NCBI RefSeq assembly: GCF_009749405.1
Contig: NZ_WBIQ01000002.1
Location: 310,001-374,000, forward strand
DNA: 64,000 bases
Direction of reading: 5' to 3'
DNA from: Agromyces lapidis
GTDB lineage: Bacteria; Actinomycetota; Actinomycetes; Actinomycetales; Microbacteriaceae
A program made the translations under genes and the position numbers. Below the pieces are notes generated by a model. That model made no database searches and was not told the origin of the DNA. It saw nothing but the letters and a program-made list of their open reading frames with translations. Shown here piece by piece: positions 49,566 to 58,676 of the stretch. Positions within the stretch are counted from its first letter, which is position 1; every line of letters starts with the position of its first letter.

Positions 49566-49916
49566 TTGACGAATCTGACCGTTGATGGGGTCTCGTATGA
49601 CCTTGAGCGGGCCATTCAGCATGCCGCGATCCGTGACCTTGTGGATTTGAAGCGGGCCACACAGGTCGGTGGTGTGGGGGGTATTTCGATCAAGTCGATT
49701 GTGACTGCTCTTGAGGCGATGCAGGAGTTCGATTCACCGATGGACATGTTCGATTCGGTGGAGACGTTGGAGACGTTCGCCGCGTTGGTGTTCCTCTGCA
49801 AGCGGCGTGCGGGGGAACCGGTCACGTTCGATGAGGCATGTTCGGTGTCTCTCGCTTCCGTGGGGCTTGAGGTTGAGGATGGCGAGGCGGTAGAGGTCGA
49901 CCCAAAAGACCAGTAA
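49566..49916 (+). CDS. Tail assembly chaperone G
   Basis: 116 residues, helical and acidic at the C-terminus. Terminates at a TAA 9 bp after a slippery sequence. Keeps the tape measure soluble with the longer G-T product. Confidence 0.8.
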   Translation: MTNLTVDGVSYDLERAIQHAAIRDLVDLKRATQVGGVGGISIKSIVTALEAMQEFDSPMDMFDSVETLETFAALVFLCKRRAGEPVTFDEACSVSLASVGLEVEDGEAVEVDPKDQ

Positions 49917-50122
49917 ATGCCCGCAGGCAACGTCAACGCGAGGCGAATGACCTGGACGAGATCGATGACATTGAGGCGTCGATGGATAAGTGGTTGCCGG
50001 CGATCTCGCACCACTTCCCTGGGATTCATCCGGGGACTGTTTATGACTTGCCGCTTCATTGGTGGCGGGTGTATCTGGCGTCTATTAAGGCGATCGACGC
50101 GGAAGTCAACAAGCGCAAGTAA
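49566..50122 (+). CDS. Tail assembly chaperone GT by -1 frameshift
   Basis: The heptamer CCCAAAA (49901-49907) is correctly phased (C CCA AAA). A -1 shift there reads on as RPVNARRQRQREANDLDE ... and ends at the TAA at 50120-50122, adding about 71 residues. The extension ends in WWRVYLASIKAIDAEVNK, a T-type domain. This is the standard arrangement before a tape measure gene, which starts 18 bp later. Confidence 0.85.
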
Positions 50123-50140
50123 ATAGGGTTCGGGGGCGGC

Positions 50141-51850
50141 ATGGCAACCAAGTCTCTGACGTTCGACATTTACGGTCGGGATAAGACCGCGTCGAAGACG
50201 ATGAAGGGTGTTGGCCGCGAGGCTGAATCCCTCGGTAAGAAGTTCTCGGGGGTGGCGAAGGGCATCGGCATGGCTGCCGCTGCCGGTATCGCCGCATTGA
50301 CGGTTGCTGCTACGGCGTTCGCGGTGGAGTCGGTGAAGGCGTTCGCTGAGGCCGAGGAGCAGCAGAGGAAGCTCGAGGATGCTTTCGAGCGGTTCCCGGC
50401 TCTCGCGGATACGAACATTGAAGCGATTCGCCGGATGAATTCGGCGCTTGCGAAGAAGACCCGGTTTGATGATGACGCCATTGCGGTGGGTCAGGCTCAG
50501 CTTGCACAGTACGGGTTGACTGGTGAGCAGCTCAAGGATCTGACACCGTTGCTGCTCGACTATGCGGCACGCACGGGTAAGGATCTTCCGACTGCGGCGG
50601 GCGATCTGGGTAAGGCGTTGCTTGGGCAGGGTCGCGCGCTCAAGGACATTGGTATCGACTTCAAAGACACCGGGACTGTGGCGGGGAACCTGGCGCAGTT
50701 GGTTGCCGGGTTGGGTTCGCAGGTTTCCGGGTTTGCTGAGAAGGATGCGGCGACCGCGGCGGGTCAGCTCGAGATTCTTCGGAACCGTTTCGGTGAGATC
50801 CAGGAGAAGATCGGCGAGGCGCTGATGCCCGCCCTCGGCAAGCTCATGGACTTCTTCGAGTCTGACGTAATGCCGGGGCTTGAGGACTTCGCGACATGGT
50901 TGGCAGATACCGGTATCCCTGCGGTGCAGGAGTTCGGTGCGTGGTTGGGCGGCAACAAGGACATCCTTGGGCCGGCTGCAATCGCGATTGGCGGGGTGAC
51001 CGCCGCGGTCTGGTTGCTGAACGCGGCGATGGCCGCAAACCCGGTCACGTGGATCGCGGCTGCCGTTATCGCCGTGATTGCTTTGGCGACCGCGGTGACC
51101 GTCTTCTACGAAGACATCAAGAAGTTCATCGACGAGAACCCGTGGGCGGGCGTCGTTCTGGCGTTCATCGGGGGCACTGCGGCTATCGCGTTCGCGATCA
51201 ACTGGATCATCAGAGAGTGGGACACGCTGGTTGCGGCGTTCAACCAAGCCGGGGCGGTCATCGGCGGAATTGTGAGCCGGATCGTTGGCGTCGTGCAGGG
51301 CATGGCTTCTGTGGTGCGTTCAAGGGTTGAAGACATTGTCGGATTCTTCCGGAGCATCCCGTCGCGAATCATGGCGTTCTTCGGGGGCGCGGGTTCTTGG
51401 CTGGTCTCCGCTGGTCGGGATTTGATCGGCGGCTTCGTGGACGGTATCCGCAGCATGCTCGGGTCGGTCGGTTCCGCGGTGGGCGACGTGATGTCGTTTG
51501 TGGCTGGGTTCTTCCCCCATTCGCCGGCTAAGCGTGGCCCGTTCTCTGGGGCGGGCTGGCGGCGCGTGCTCGAGGGTGGTGTCGCGTTGGGTGAGCAGTT
51601 CACGACAGGTCTTCAATCTGTCACGGGCGGCATGGCCTTCGGTTCCATTGCAACTGCGACAGCAACGCCGCCCCGCTCTGTTGCGGGTGGGCCTTCTATC
51701 GCTTCGGTGTCAGCGGTCCCGTTGAGCGGCATGTCCATCTCTGGTCGGCTCGAGATCGGTGGCGATGGGTTTGCCCGCCTCGTTGATGGGCGAATCAACA
51801 GTTACGACGCGTCCTCTTCGCGGGCACAGGTACAAGGTTTCCGACCCTAG
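50141..51850 (+). CDS. Tape measure protein
   Basis: 569 residues: N-terminal helical FDIYGRDKTASKTMKG start, Ala-rich hydrophobic helices (IGMAAAAGIAALTVAATAFAV and again at about 300-350), and the closing phage motif FFPHSPAKRGPFSG followed by a glycine-rich end. By the usual 1.5 angstrom per residue this predicts a short tail of about 85 nm. Confidence 0.9.
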   Translation: MATKSLTFDIYGRDKTASKTMKGVGREAESLGKKFSGVAKGIGMAAAAGIAALTVAATAFAVESVKAFAEAEEQQRKLEDAFERFPALADTNIEAIRRMNSALAKKTRFDDDAIAVGQAQLAQYGLTGEQLKDLTPLLLDYAARTGKDLPTAAGDLGKALLGQGRALKDIGIDFKDTGTVAGNLAQLVAGLGSQVSGFAEKDAATAAGQLEILRNRFGEIQEKIGEALMPALGKLMDFFESDVMPGLEDFATWLADTGIPAVQEFGAWLGGNKDILGPAAIAIGGVTAAVWLLNAAMAANPVTWIAAAVIAVIALATAVTVFYEDIKKFIDENPWAGVVLAFIGGTAAIAFAINWIIREWDTLVAAFNQAGAVIGGIVSRIVGVVQGMASVVRSRVEDIVGFFRSIPSRIMAFFGGAGSWLVSAGRDLIGGFVDGIRSMLGSVGSAVGDVMSFVAGFFPHSPAKRGPFSGAGWRRVLEGGVALGEQFTTGLQSVTGGMAFGSIATATATPPRSVAGGPSIASVSAVPLSGMSISGRLEIGGDGFARLVDGRINSYDASSSRAQVQGFRP

Positions 51851-51859
51851 GGAGGGTTC

Positions 51860-52678
51860 ATGGTTTCGACGGTGACACCGCACACGGACATGGACCCAAC
51901 CCCTCGGGTTGACCTGTTCGTCGATGTGGCTGACGTGGACCCTTCGGCGGTGACGATCACCGTGCATCAGATTTCGGTTGCCGGTGATATTGAGGTCCGG
52001 AACATGCGTGGCGTGTCCATCGCGGGAGGGTTCGCGCAGACGGACTATTGGGTGCCGTTTGGTGTGCCGGTGACGTACAAGGTGCAGCAGTTCGATGCTT
52101 CTGGGGCGGAACTTGGGTATGTGCTCGAGTTGGTCACGCAGGTAGATATTGAGCAGGGGCTTGCGGTGTTGTCCGATCCGTTGGCCCCGGCGACTGCCGT
52201 TGCGGTAAATGCGCTCGGAACGTACGGGGGTGAACTGCACCGGCCTCGCCCGACGAAGGTGTATCGGGCGGGATATCAGACACGTGCGTTGATGGGGTTG
52301 CAGTCACTCCTCGAGGATGTGCCGCTGCACTGCGAAACGTTGACCCTCGATGATGCCGACCGGCTCGGTGAAGTCCTTGCGGCGGGACAGTTCCTGGTTC
52401 GCGTAATGCCTCCGACCCGCCTGCCGCTACTGTTGCATGTCGTTGTTCCTGATCCGGTTGAGAAGCCCATTGATGTGCAGTTCGGTGGCGAGCTGATCGA
52501 GTGGGAGATGTCAGGCACGGAGGTGACGCGTCCGGAGATTGACGTGCTTGTTGCGGTGATCAACTATGGCCGGTTCCAGGCGTACATGAACACGCTCCCG
52601 GATAACACGTATGGCAATGCGGCAACGGAATGGTCGACGTACTTGGATGCGTCTTTGAATCCTCCGCCCGAGGTCTGA
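51860..52678 (+). CDS. Minor tail protein (distal tail type)
   Basis: 272 residues following the tape measure. Beta-rich with RVDLFVDVADVDPSAVTITVHQ and a C-terminal galectin-like segment. Dit-type distal tail protein is the best fit by position. Confidence 0.7.
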   Translation: MVSTVTPHTDMDPTPRVDLFVDVADVDPSAVTITVHQISVAGDIEVRNMRGVSIAGGFAQTDYWVPFGVPVTYKVQQFDASGAELGYVLELVTQVDIEQGLAVLSDPLAPATAVAVNALGTYGGELHRPRPTKVYRAGYQTRALMGLQSLLEDVPLHCETLTLDDADRLGEVLAAGQFLVRVMPPTRLPLLLHVVVPDPVEKPIDVQFGGELIEWEMSGTEVTRPEIDVLVAVINYGRFQAYMNTLPDNTYGNAATEWSTYLDASLNPPPEV

Positions 52679-52693
52679 ACACAGGGGGTTTGC

Positions 52694-53980
52694 ATGCTGT
52701 CTCATACCGACGAACTGTTGGAGTATTTGCGGGGTTCGGCGGTGGTGTCGTTCAACCGTGGTGTGGCCCGGTATGGGGATGTGCAGGTTGAGTTGCAGAT
52801 TGCGGACACGGGGTCGGTGTCGTTTACGGGGTCGGGGCAGGTGCAGGCGGCGGGTTCGTTCACCGTGTTTGGTGATGGGGATTCGTTGGTGCCGAAGTCT
52901 CGTACTGACGTGTTGGCACCGTATGGGCAGGAGGTTGCCCTGTTCCGCAGTGTCATGTTTGGTGATGTGGAGTACCCGTTCGCGTTGGGTGTGTTCCGGG
53001 TGGTTGGGAATTCGAACCATTTCGAGGACGTGTACTTGGTTGGTGAGCCGACTGTTGTCGCACCGGCTGACGCGTTGGCTGAGGCCGAACCGGGCATGTA
53101 CTTCCTGCCGGTCGGGTGGGTGGAGGATCCGCCCGGGTCGGGACTGTATCCGATTCCCCCGGGGTGGGTGGAAGACCCGCCTGGTTCTGGGTTGTACTTG
53201 TTTCCGTCGATGGCGGATCAGATGAATGCGATGCGTTCTGTGGTGCGTGGCTGGTCGGTTGATGTTGATGTTGCTGACCGGTTGCGCATGTTGGAGCGTG
53301 CTTCACTGTTGGAGTCGAAGTCGCCTCAGACGGGCACCATGTATTCGGAGTTGCAACGGTTGGCGCTGTTCCCGGTGCAGGTGAATCCGATCATCCCTGA
53401 CGTGAACATTCCTGCAGGCATGATTTATGAGGACGGCCTCGTGGGTGCCGTGTATGCGTTGGCCGAGTTGGCTGGTGCGGTGCCGCATATGACTCGTGAT
53501 GGTGTGTTGACGTTGCGGGTGAAGGATGCGTGGGCTGAACCCGATCTTGACCCCGTGTTTGATTTTGACGGGACGATTGAGTGGCGTGACGCACAGTCCG
53601 ATGATTTCCATAACCGGGTTCGGGTGTCTGACCCTGACGGGAAGTATGTTGCGTGGGCGGTGCTTGATGATGATTCGAACCCGTTGTCGGTGGATCGTGC
53701 TGGCCCGTCTGATTTTGAGCACGTGTCGCCCGTGTACACGTCGCTGGCTGCGGCGAGGGCTGGTGCGGCGACGACTCTTGAGCGGGTGCTGAATCGGCGT
53801 TCGCGGGAGGTCAGGGTTGAGCTTGGCCTTGAGGGGTTGTTGCTCGAGCTGGGTGATGTGGGTTGGGTTCGTGATCCGACGCAGGGTCGTGCCGTGTTGG
53901 GTGAGGTGTCTCGTATTGAGGTGCCGTTCGATGTGACTTCGCCTGTTGGGGTGACGTTGATTGTTGCGGAGGCCGCATGA
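52694..53980 (+). CDS. Minor tail protein (tail-associated, Tal-like)
   Basis: 428 residues; long beta-rich protein second after the tape measure, where the tail-hub protein is normally found. At about residue 142-173 it holds an exact internal duplication, GWVEDPPGSGLYPIP then GWVEDPPGSGLYLFP, similar to a minimal DUF2510 motif. It overlaps the next gene by 4 bp. Confidence 0.7.
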   Translation: MLSHTDELLEYLRGSAVVSFNRGVARYGDVQVELQIADTGSVSFTGSGQVQAAGSFTVFGDGDSLVPKSRTDVLAPYGQEVALFRSVMFGDVEYPFALGVFRVVGNSNHFEDVYLVGEPTVVAPADALAEAEPGMYFLPVGWVEDPPGSGLYPIPPGWVEDPPGSGLYLFPSMADQMNAMRSVVRGWSVDVDVADRLRMLERASLLESKSPQTGTMYSELQRLALFPVQVNPIIPDVNIPAGMIYEDGLVGAVYALAELAGAVPHMTRDGVLTLRVKDAWAEPDLDPVFDFDGTIEWRDAQSDDFHNRVRVSDPDGKYVAWAVLDDDSNPLSVDRAGPSDFEHVSPVYTSLAAARAGAATTLERVLNRRSREVRVELGLEGLLLELGDVGWVRDPTQGRAVLGEVSRIEVPFDVTSPVGVTLIVAEAA

Positions 53981-54855
53981 GCACGTCTGAGGAGAATACT
54001 CAGCGCCGGTTGGCGGCGATGGCGCAGAAGCTTGGTGCGTCGGCCGAGGGTTTGGTGACCGCACAGGACTGGGATAACCAAGTGGTGACAGTCAGCCTTG
54101 GCGGCACCCCGCAGGTGGTGAAGTGGGTTGGTGGTGCACCGTGGCCGGGTGACACGGTTCGTGTGATCACGTCAGCGGGTAACACTTGGTGTGAGCTGGT
54201 TGAGGGCGCCCCGATGGGTACCGTTCAGTCGGTTGCGTCTTCTCGCGCGACCGTGCTGGGGGATGACAGCCGCACTTACACGTACCCGTACATTGGGTCG
54301 GTTCCCGGGCCGGGTGACCGGGTGGGGCTGTTGCATTCGCACCGACTGGTGGTTGGTGCGTATTCTGCGGAGCCTGCCGATTCTGAGTATTCGGCACCGC
54401 CTGCACCGCCAACCCCGACCGTGCGTAGGCGATCGTTTTACCCGACATGGTCGGGCAATTGGCGTTCCGGTTCCTATCAGGGGACGGCTGCTGAGATCTC
54501 GACCACCCGGACAGCAGCGTACGGGTATGGGACGCAGATTCGCGACACCATCCCCAATGGGGCGACGATCACGAAAGCCGTCCTGTATTTGACGGAGAAC
54601 TGGGACAACGTTCCCGGTGTGCCGTCGTCGATGGGGACACATTCGTTCAACGAACGCCCGTCGTCTTTGACAAACGGGTCACTCTCAGGGGCGTACTCGG
54701 TTCCCGGGACCACGTTGAACATCATCGGCACGGTTGCGAACGCGTTGAAAACGGGTTCCGCGTTGGGTGTCGGGTTCCGGTCTGGTTCTGATGGTTGGCG
54801 CCAGTACGGTGTCGCACCAATCTCCGGTCGCATTTACATCGAGTGGCGACCCTAA
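53977..54855 (+). CDS. Minor tail protein
   Basis: 292 residues: an OB-like N-terminal half (QDWDNQVVTVSLGG, SVPGPGDRVGLLHSHRLVVG), a proline linker and a C-terminal beta-sandwich (TIPNGATITKAVLYLTEN) common in actinophage tail fibres. Probably part of the tail tip. Confidence 0.65.
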   Translation: MSTSEENTQRRLAAMAQKLGASAEGLVTAQDWDNQVVTVSLGGTPQVVKWVGGAPWPGDTVRVITSAGNTWCELVEGAPMGTVQSVASSRATVLGDDSRTYTYPYIGSVPGPGDRVGLLHSHRLVVGAYSAEPADSEYSAPPAPPTPTVRRRSFYPTWSGNWRSGSYQGTAAEISTTRTAAYGYGTQIRDTIPNGATITKAVLYLTENWDNVPGVPSSMGTHSFNERPSSLTNGSLSGAYSVPGTTLNIIGTVANALKTGSALGVGFRSGSDGWRQYGVAPISGRIYIEWRP

Positions 54856-54872
54856 CCCCCTTTCCGTTTTCG

Positions 54873-54906
54873 AGCCTCCTTCGGGAGGCTTTCTGCTTTT
54901 AAGGAG
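54873..54906 (+). promoter_or_regulatory. Stem-loop leader of the 54912 gene
   Basis: AGCCTCC-TTCG-GGAGGCT (UUCG loop) then TTCTGCTTTTAAGGAG, whose AAGGAG is 5 nt before the ATG. Second copy of the late leader design. Confidence 0.7.
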
Positions 54907-54911
54907 CACAC

Positions 54912-55490
54912 ATGGCAGACGTGACCGGGGGTACCCCTCCCACGAACGCTTCACCCTTCGATGTGGCCGGTGACATCAAAGCGGTGTACGACCACTTCGG
55001 TGATCCGAGCATGTTCAGCGTTTCAACCCCTTCCTCGCTCCCGGTATCAGACAACTGGACGGGCCGGCGACTGTGGGTAGCTGATGAGTCGACCTTCTAC
55101 ATTTGGTCGGGATCAGGGTGGGTGGGCGATGGGAATGTTGTTTCCCCCTTGTCTCCGTCCGGGTATTCGGTCACGGGCGGAATCGAGGTCGGGCGCGCCG
55201 GGACATTGAAGAAGGTGACGTACAGCCTCCTGGTCACCCGGACGGGGGCCGATACGACCATCTCGGATGGTTCGTGGCTGAGTATCGGAACCGTGATTCC
55301 CACAGTTGCCCGTTTCGGCTCGGGGTCTTCGAAGTATGTGACATCTGAGTGTTGGAACTCGGCGCAGTGGGAGCCGGTCGCCGTGTCGCTCGGACTGGTT
55401 TCGGGTGGCTTGTCTGTTCGCGCCTCGGTTGCGGCGATTGCGTTCAGCACGAGCGGATATTTCATGGTCGATGGTGTCGCGTACGGATAG
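54912..55490 (+). CDS. Tail tip / receptor-binding-region protein
   Basis: 192 residues. N-terminal DNWTGRRLWVADESTFYIWSGSGW is shared by tail-fibre and collagen-like phage proteins as a short adaptor; the rest is beta-rich. Placed between tail genes and endolysin. Function by context. Confidence 0.55.
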   Translation: MADVTGGTPPTNASPFDVAGDIKAVYDHFGDPSMFSVSTPSSLPVSDNWTGRRLWVADESTFYIWSGSGWVGDGNVVSPLSPSGYSVTGGIEVGRAGTLKKVTYSLLVTRTGADTTISDGSWLSIGTVIPTVARFGSGSSKYVTSECWNSAQWEPVAVSLGLVSGGLSVRASVAAIAFSTSGYFMVDGVAYG

Positions 55491-55500
55491 GAGGGGCGAG

Positions 55501-56352
55501 ATGACTGACTATAACGAGACGCCTGTGTCCCGGCCGGCTCACCCGAACAATCGCCCGGGCCGTAAGCGTCAGGGCGGCCGACCACTTGGGTATGTGGATC
55601 ATCACATTGTTGGTTCCCTGCCTGGTTGCACCGCCCACTTCCAGAACCCTGAAACGGGTTACGCCACGAACTACGGCATCGGCTCCGGTGACGGGCGCGG
55701 CGGTGGCGGTTGGTGGATTCACGAGTATGTGCCCGCCGATCAGGTTGCGTGGGGCAACGGCAACACGTTCCTCAACGAGTACGGCGTATCCGTCGAACAC
55801 GAGAACAACCTTGCGGTCGCGATCAACGGCAAGCCCCGCATGGAGGTTCACGAACTGTCGGCACGGTTCCTCGCGTATCTCGCGAAGAAGTGGGACTGGC
55901 GCATCAACGGGAAAGTGCAGCTTGTTGTCCGCGACTTCCCCAACCACGACTACTACGGCGAATCGATCCCAGGGTTCGGGACAGAGTTCAACGTCATCAC
56001 CCACCGGTCGGTGGCACTCAAGGACTGCCCCGGACAGTTCGACATTCACTGGCAGGTTGCCCGAGCAAACGAACTACTCGCCGGAGACGCCGGCAAGACT
56101 GACGAGTCCGAGGAGGACGACATGAAGCCTTTTCTGATCTGGAAGCGTAACCCGAACGGCACCCGTCAGTGGGCGCACATCTCTGGCGACCTCGCCCGCA
56201 TGGTCCCGATCTGGAAGCTTGCGACCGCGAACGCGCTCGGAACGGTATTCGGCCCGGCGATCCCCGTCGATCAGACCGAGTGGGACGGATACGTGGCTGC
56301 GTCCGAGATTGAAGTCAAACTGATCGACGCAACAGAACCGGACGAAAACTGA
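55501..56352 (+). CDS. Endolysin, N-acetylmuramoyl-L-alanine amidase
   Basis: 283 residues. Amidase_2 domain with GYVDHHIVGSLPGC (zinc His), GVSVEHENN, and the C-terminal ITHRSVALKDCPGQFD (His and Cys zinc ligands). A linker (GDAGKTDESEEDD) leads to a C-terminal 75-residue domain that probably binds cell wall. Starts at ATG 55501 with AGGAGGGG before it. Confidence 0.9.
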   Translation: MTDYNETPVSRPAHPNNRPGRKRQGGRPLGYVDHHIVGSLPGCTAHFQNPETGYATNYGIGSGDGRGGGGWWIHEYVPADQVAWGNGNTFLNEYGVSVEHENNLAVAINGKPRMEVHELSARFLAYLAKKWDWRINGKVQLVVRDFPNHDYYGESIPGFGTEFNVITHRSVALKDCPGQFDIHWQVARANELLAGDAGKTDESEEDDMKPFLIWKRNPNGTRQWAHISGDLARMVPIWKLATANALGTVFGPAIPVDQTEWDGYVAASEIEVKLIDATEPDEN

Positions 56353-56355
56353 ACC

Positions 56356-56547
56356 ATGACCGAGCCGGAGGAACCATTCACGAAGGTAACCCTTGGAATG
56401 GTCTACACGGAAGTCAAGAGCCTCCGTGAAGAGATCGGCGGCGAGCTGGCGAAAATCAAAGCGCAGCTCGCCGCCCAATGGGTTGTTGTCGGCATTGTCA
56501 TTGTCGCGCTCGGCGTGGTCGCTGGGCGCTCATTTCTTGGGGGTTGA
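56356..56547 (+). CDS. Holin-like protein (XhlA type)
   Basis: 63 residues: N-terminal amphipathic helix (LREEIGGELAKIKAQL) and one C-terminal membrane helix (WVVVGIVIVALGVVAG), the XhlA-type layout. Directly after the endolysin. Confidence 0.75.
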   Translation: MTEPEEPFTKVTLGMVYTEVKSLREEIGGELAKIKAQLAAQWVVVGIVIVALGVVAGRSFLGG

Positions 56548-56550
56548 AGC

Positions 56551-56769
56551 ATGGCATCGAAGTATGCAGATAAGGCGTTCTGGGTCGACACGTTCGACCG
56601 GGCGGTATCCACTGTCGCACAGGCGGGTGTCGCCACCCTGACCGCAGGGGCAACCGGCATCCTCGAGGTCGACTGGGTGCAAGCCGCATCCGTCGCGGGT
56701 CTCGCGGGGGCCGTGTCGGTCCTCACGTCGGTTGCGTTCCGCGGCGGCAACACCAACAAGGTTCAGTAG
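56551..56769 (+). CDS. Holin
   Basis: 72 residues with two weakly hydrophobic helices and the FWVDTFDRAVSTVAQAGVATLTAG start that is typical of r1t-type holins of Actinobacteria. Forms the lysis pore. Confidence 0.85.
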   Translation: MASKYADKAFWVDTFDRAVSTVAQAGVATLTAGATGILEVDWVQAASVAGLAGAVSVLTSVAFRGGNTNKVQ

Positions 56770-56794
56770 CCCAAAACCACCCTGACCCTATTCG

Positions 56795-56829
56795 CCACCC
56801 CCTTGCGGGTGGTTTCTTCATTTAAGGAG
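56795..56829 (+). promoter_or_regulatory. Stem-loop leader of the tail-spike gene
   Basis: CCACCC-CCTTGC-GGGTGG, then TTTCTTCATTTAAGGAG; AAGGAG lies 5 nt before the ATG. Third copy of the late leader design. Confidence 0.65.
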
Positions 56830-56834
56830 CCAGC

Positions 56835-58214
56835 ATGGCGAACCGTGTCCCCGCTGTAGACAACTCGTCGTACCAGTTGCCGTCCTCCGTCCGCGAACGC
56901 ACGCGAGACAACCTGTTCGACCCCGCCGAGATCGAGGGTGCTGCCATGCAATCCCTCATTGGGTCTGTGAACGCGTTGAGCTACGGTGCGGTGGGAGATG
57001 GTGTTGTCGACGACTCGGCGGCGATTCAAGCTGCCGCCGATGCGGCGGCACTGCTCGGCAAGGACGCCCGACTGATCCTCCCCGCCCGCACCTACCGAAC
57101 CACGACCACCATCGAAATCCGGTCGAACGTGGATGCGTCGCAGGCGACGTTGGAGTACGCCGGGTCGGGTACTGCGCTCGTACTGGGCGACAACGCGTCA
57201 GGGTCGTTGACGAGCCGTCTGGTCGCGTTCCTCCCGCACGTCGTAAAAGCGGCAGCGGACTGGTCTGGTTCATCGACTGGTGTGCGCCTAGTGAACTTGA
57301 ACACGTGCGAGGTGCATGTTCCGTTCGTGCAAGGGTTCGCGACCGGGCTTGTGTTGTACGGGTGGGACGGCGGCTGCGCATACAACGTCATCCACCTAGG
57401 GGCGTTGTGGCAGAACCGGAAGAACCTCGTTCTCGACACGGACGCGTCAGGCTGGTGTAACCAGAACACCATCATCGGCGGACGGTTGCAGCAAACCCTT
57501 GGCGGTTCAGCAACCGATGAGGATGCGTCCTCGAATCAGATCGTGTTGGGGTTGACGACAGGTGCGGCACCGAACAACAATCTATTCCTGAACACGTCGC
57601 TCGAGGGCGACAACCCGTCGTACTACCGCCTAGACGTTGCGGGCCGCTTTAACCGGTTCGTGAACTGCCGGTGGGAACGATTCTCGGCACAGTCGCGGGT
57701 GCGGTGGCGCGCCACGGCAATGTACAACGTTATTGACGGCGGGTATGACGCTGACGGGCTGGTCGAGACTGTTGTCGCGGGTGCGGTGGGGAACGAGATT
57801 TACGACCGGTTCGGCGCGTATGTGGAGGCGACGAACGTTTCGGGCATGTCGATCCCGAACAACGCGTTCACGGTGGTAACGGGTTGGACGGTCGATTCGC
57901 GGCGGTGTGCGTACGACGTGGGCACGGGTGGGTTCACCCCCCGTCAGGGGCGGTGGCGCTTCACTGCCGCGTTGACGTACACGAACAATGCGACGGGGAA
58001 CCGTAGGGTCGGCTTGTACGTGTCGGGGGCGCAGGTCGCTGTCGGCGACATTCCGAACAACGGCAGCACGGCGCAGGCGGTCGTGACGATGAACCGTCGC
58101 TTTGATGGGGCCGAGCAGGTGACGGTGCGCGCGTTCCAGGCATCTGGCGGGGCGTTGGCGTTGTCTGCGTCGGCGAACTTTTCGTACGTGTATGCCGAGT
58201 ATCTTGGCCCGTGA
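56835..58214 (+). CDS. Tail spike / pectate-lyase-like beta-helix protein
   Basis: 459 residues. LSYGAVGDGVVDDSAAIQAAADAAALLG and GKDARLILPARTYRTT mark the pectate-lyase-3 type beta helix, usually a polysaccharide depolymerase or receptor-binding spike. The C-terminal ~100 residues form a beta sandwich (RWRFTAALTYTNNATGNRRVGLYV). Separately led and terminated; a moron-like or host-range gene. Confidence 0.82.
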   Translation: MANRVPAVDNSSYQLPSSVRERTRDNLFDPAEIEGAAMQSLIGSVNALSYGAVGDGVVDDSAAIQAAADAAALLGKDARLILPARTYRTTTTIEIRSNVDASQATLEYAGSGTALVLGDNASGSLTSRLVAFLPHVVKAAADWSGSSTGVRLVNLNTCEVHVPFVQGFATGLVLYGWDGGCAYNVIHLGALWQNRKNLVLDTDASGWCNQNTIIGGRLQQTLGGSATDEDASSNQIVLGLTTGAAPNNNLFLNTSLEGDNPSYYRLDVAGRFNRFVNCRWERFSAQSRVRWRATAMYNVIDGGYDADGLVETVVAGAVGNEIYDRFGAYVEATNVSGMSIPNNAFTVVTGWTVDSRRCAYDVGTGGFTPRQGRWRFTAALTYTNNATGNRRVGLYVSGAQVAVGDIPNNGSTAQAVVTMNRRFDGAEQVTVRAFQASGGALALSASANFSYVYAEYLGP

Positions 58215-58221
58215 TGGCCTG

Positions 58222-58428
58222 TCAGGTTGGGGTTTCTCCTTCGGGGGGAACCCCAACCTTTTCTGCGTTAAGGCGGTCCGCACGGTAGAACCGGATCTCA
58301 CCTGCGGCGGTCTCAACACCCCACACGGGCGTGTTGTCAACGTTCGTGAGGGGGCCGGGGCCGGCAACGTTCACAATGGTGCCGGTGATGCCGTCGCCCG
58401 TGACGGGGTCGCCGTGTTTGAAAGTCAT
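58222..58428 (-). CDS. Small SH3-like protein
   Basis: 68 residues; TFKHGDPVTGDGITGTIVNVAGPG is a small beta-barrel pattern and the ATG has AAGGTGG 5 nt upstream. It is the only clear minus-strand gene of the prophage's right end, so it may be expressed in the lysogen. Unknown function. Confidence 0.55.
   Translation of the reverse strand: MTFKHGDPVTGDGITGTIVNVAGPGPLTNVDNTPVWGVETAAGEIRFYRADRLNAEKVGVPPEGETPT
58224..58263 (+). terminator. Terminator of the tail-spike gene
   Basis: AGGTTGGGGTT/AACCCCAACCT, 11 perfect pairs (58224-58234 and 58249-58259), followed by TTTTCTGCGTTAAGG, again the late-leader word but without a plus-strand gene behind it. Confidence 0.75.
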
Positions 58429-58510
58429 GTTCGCCACCTTATCGGTGGGTCGGCGGTGCGGGTCAAGCCGGGTTTGCTAACCGCAAATAGCGCGCCCCTT
58501 AGTAGCAGTT

Positions 58511-58549
58511 ACGCCCCCATTCTCCTTCGGGAGGGTGGGGGCGTTTTTG
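58511..58549 (+). terminator. Intrinsic terminator near attR
   Basis: ACGCCCCCA ... TGGGGGCGT with an inner CTCC/GGAG stem, then TTTTTG. Insulates the prophage from the tRNA genes. Confidence 0.8.
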
Positions 58550-58676
58550 TGTTGCCCGGAAACGGTGTGGGCTTTACCGGGTGCGGGGTAAGGGTGACGG
58601 GTGTGCGGGAAGACTTCCCCCGGGTGTACTTCTGGGTGGAGTTGGAATCTTGCTGATTCCCGTTCCCAGCGTTTAC

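Noticed and set aside
49616..51247. Minus-strand 543-codon frame opposite the tape measure gene
   Set aside because: Long but Arg-rich and without motifs; antisense to the chaperone and tape measure genes, which are certain.
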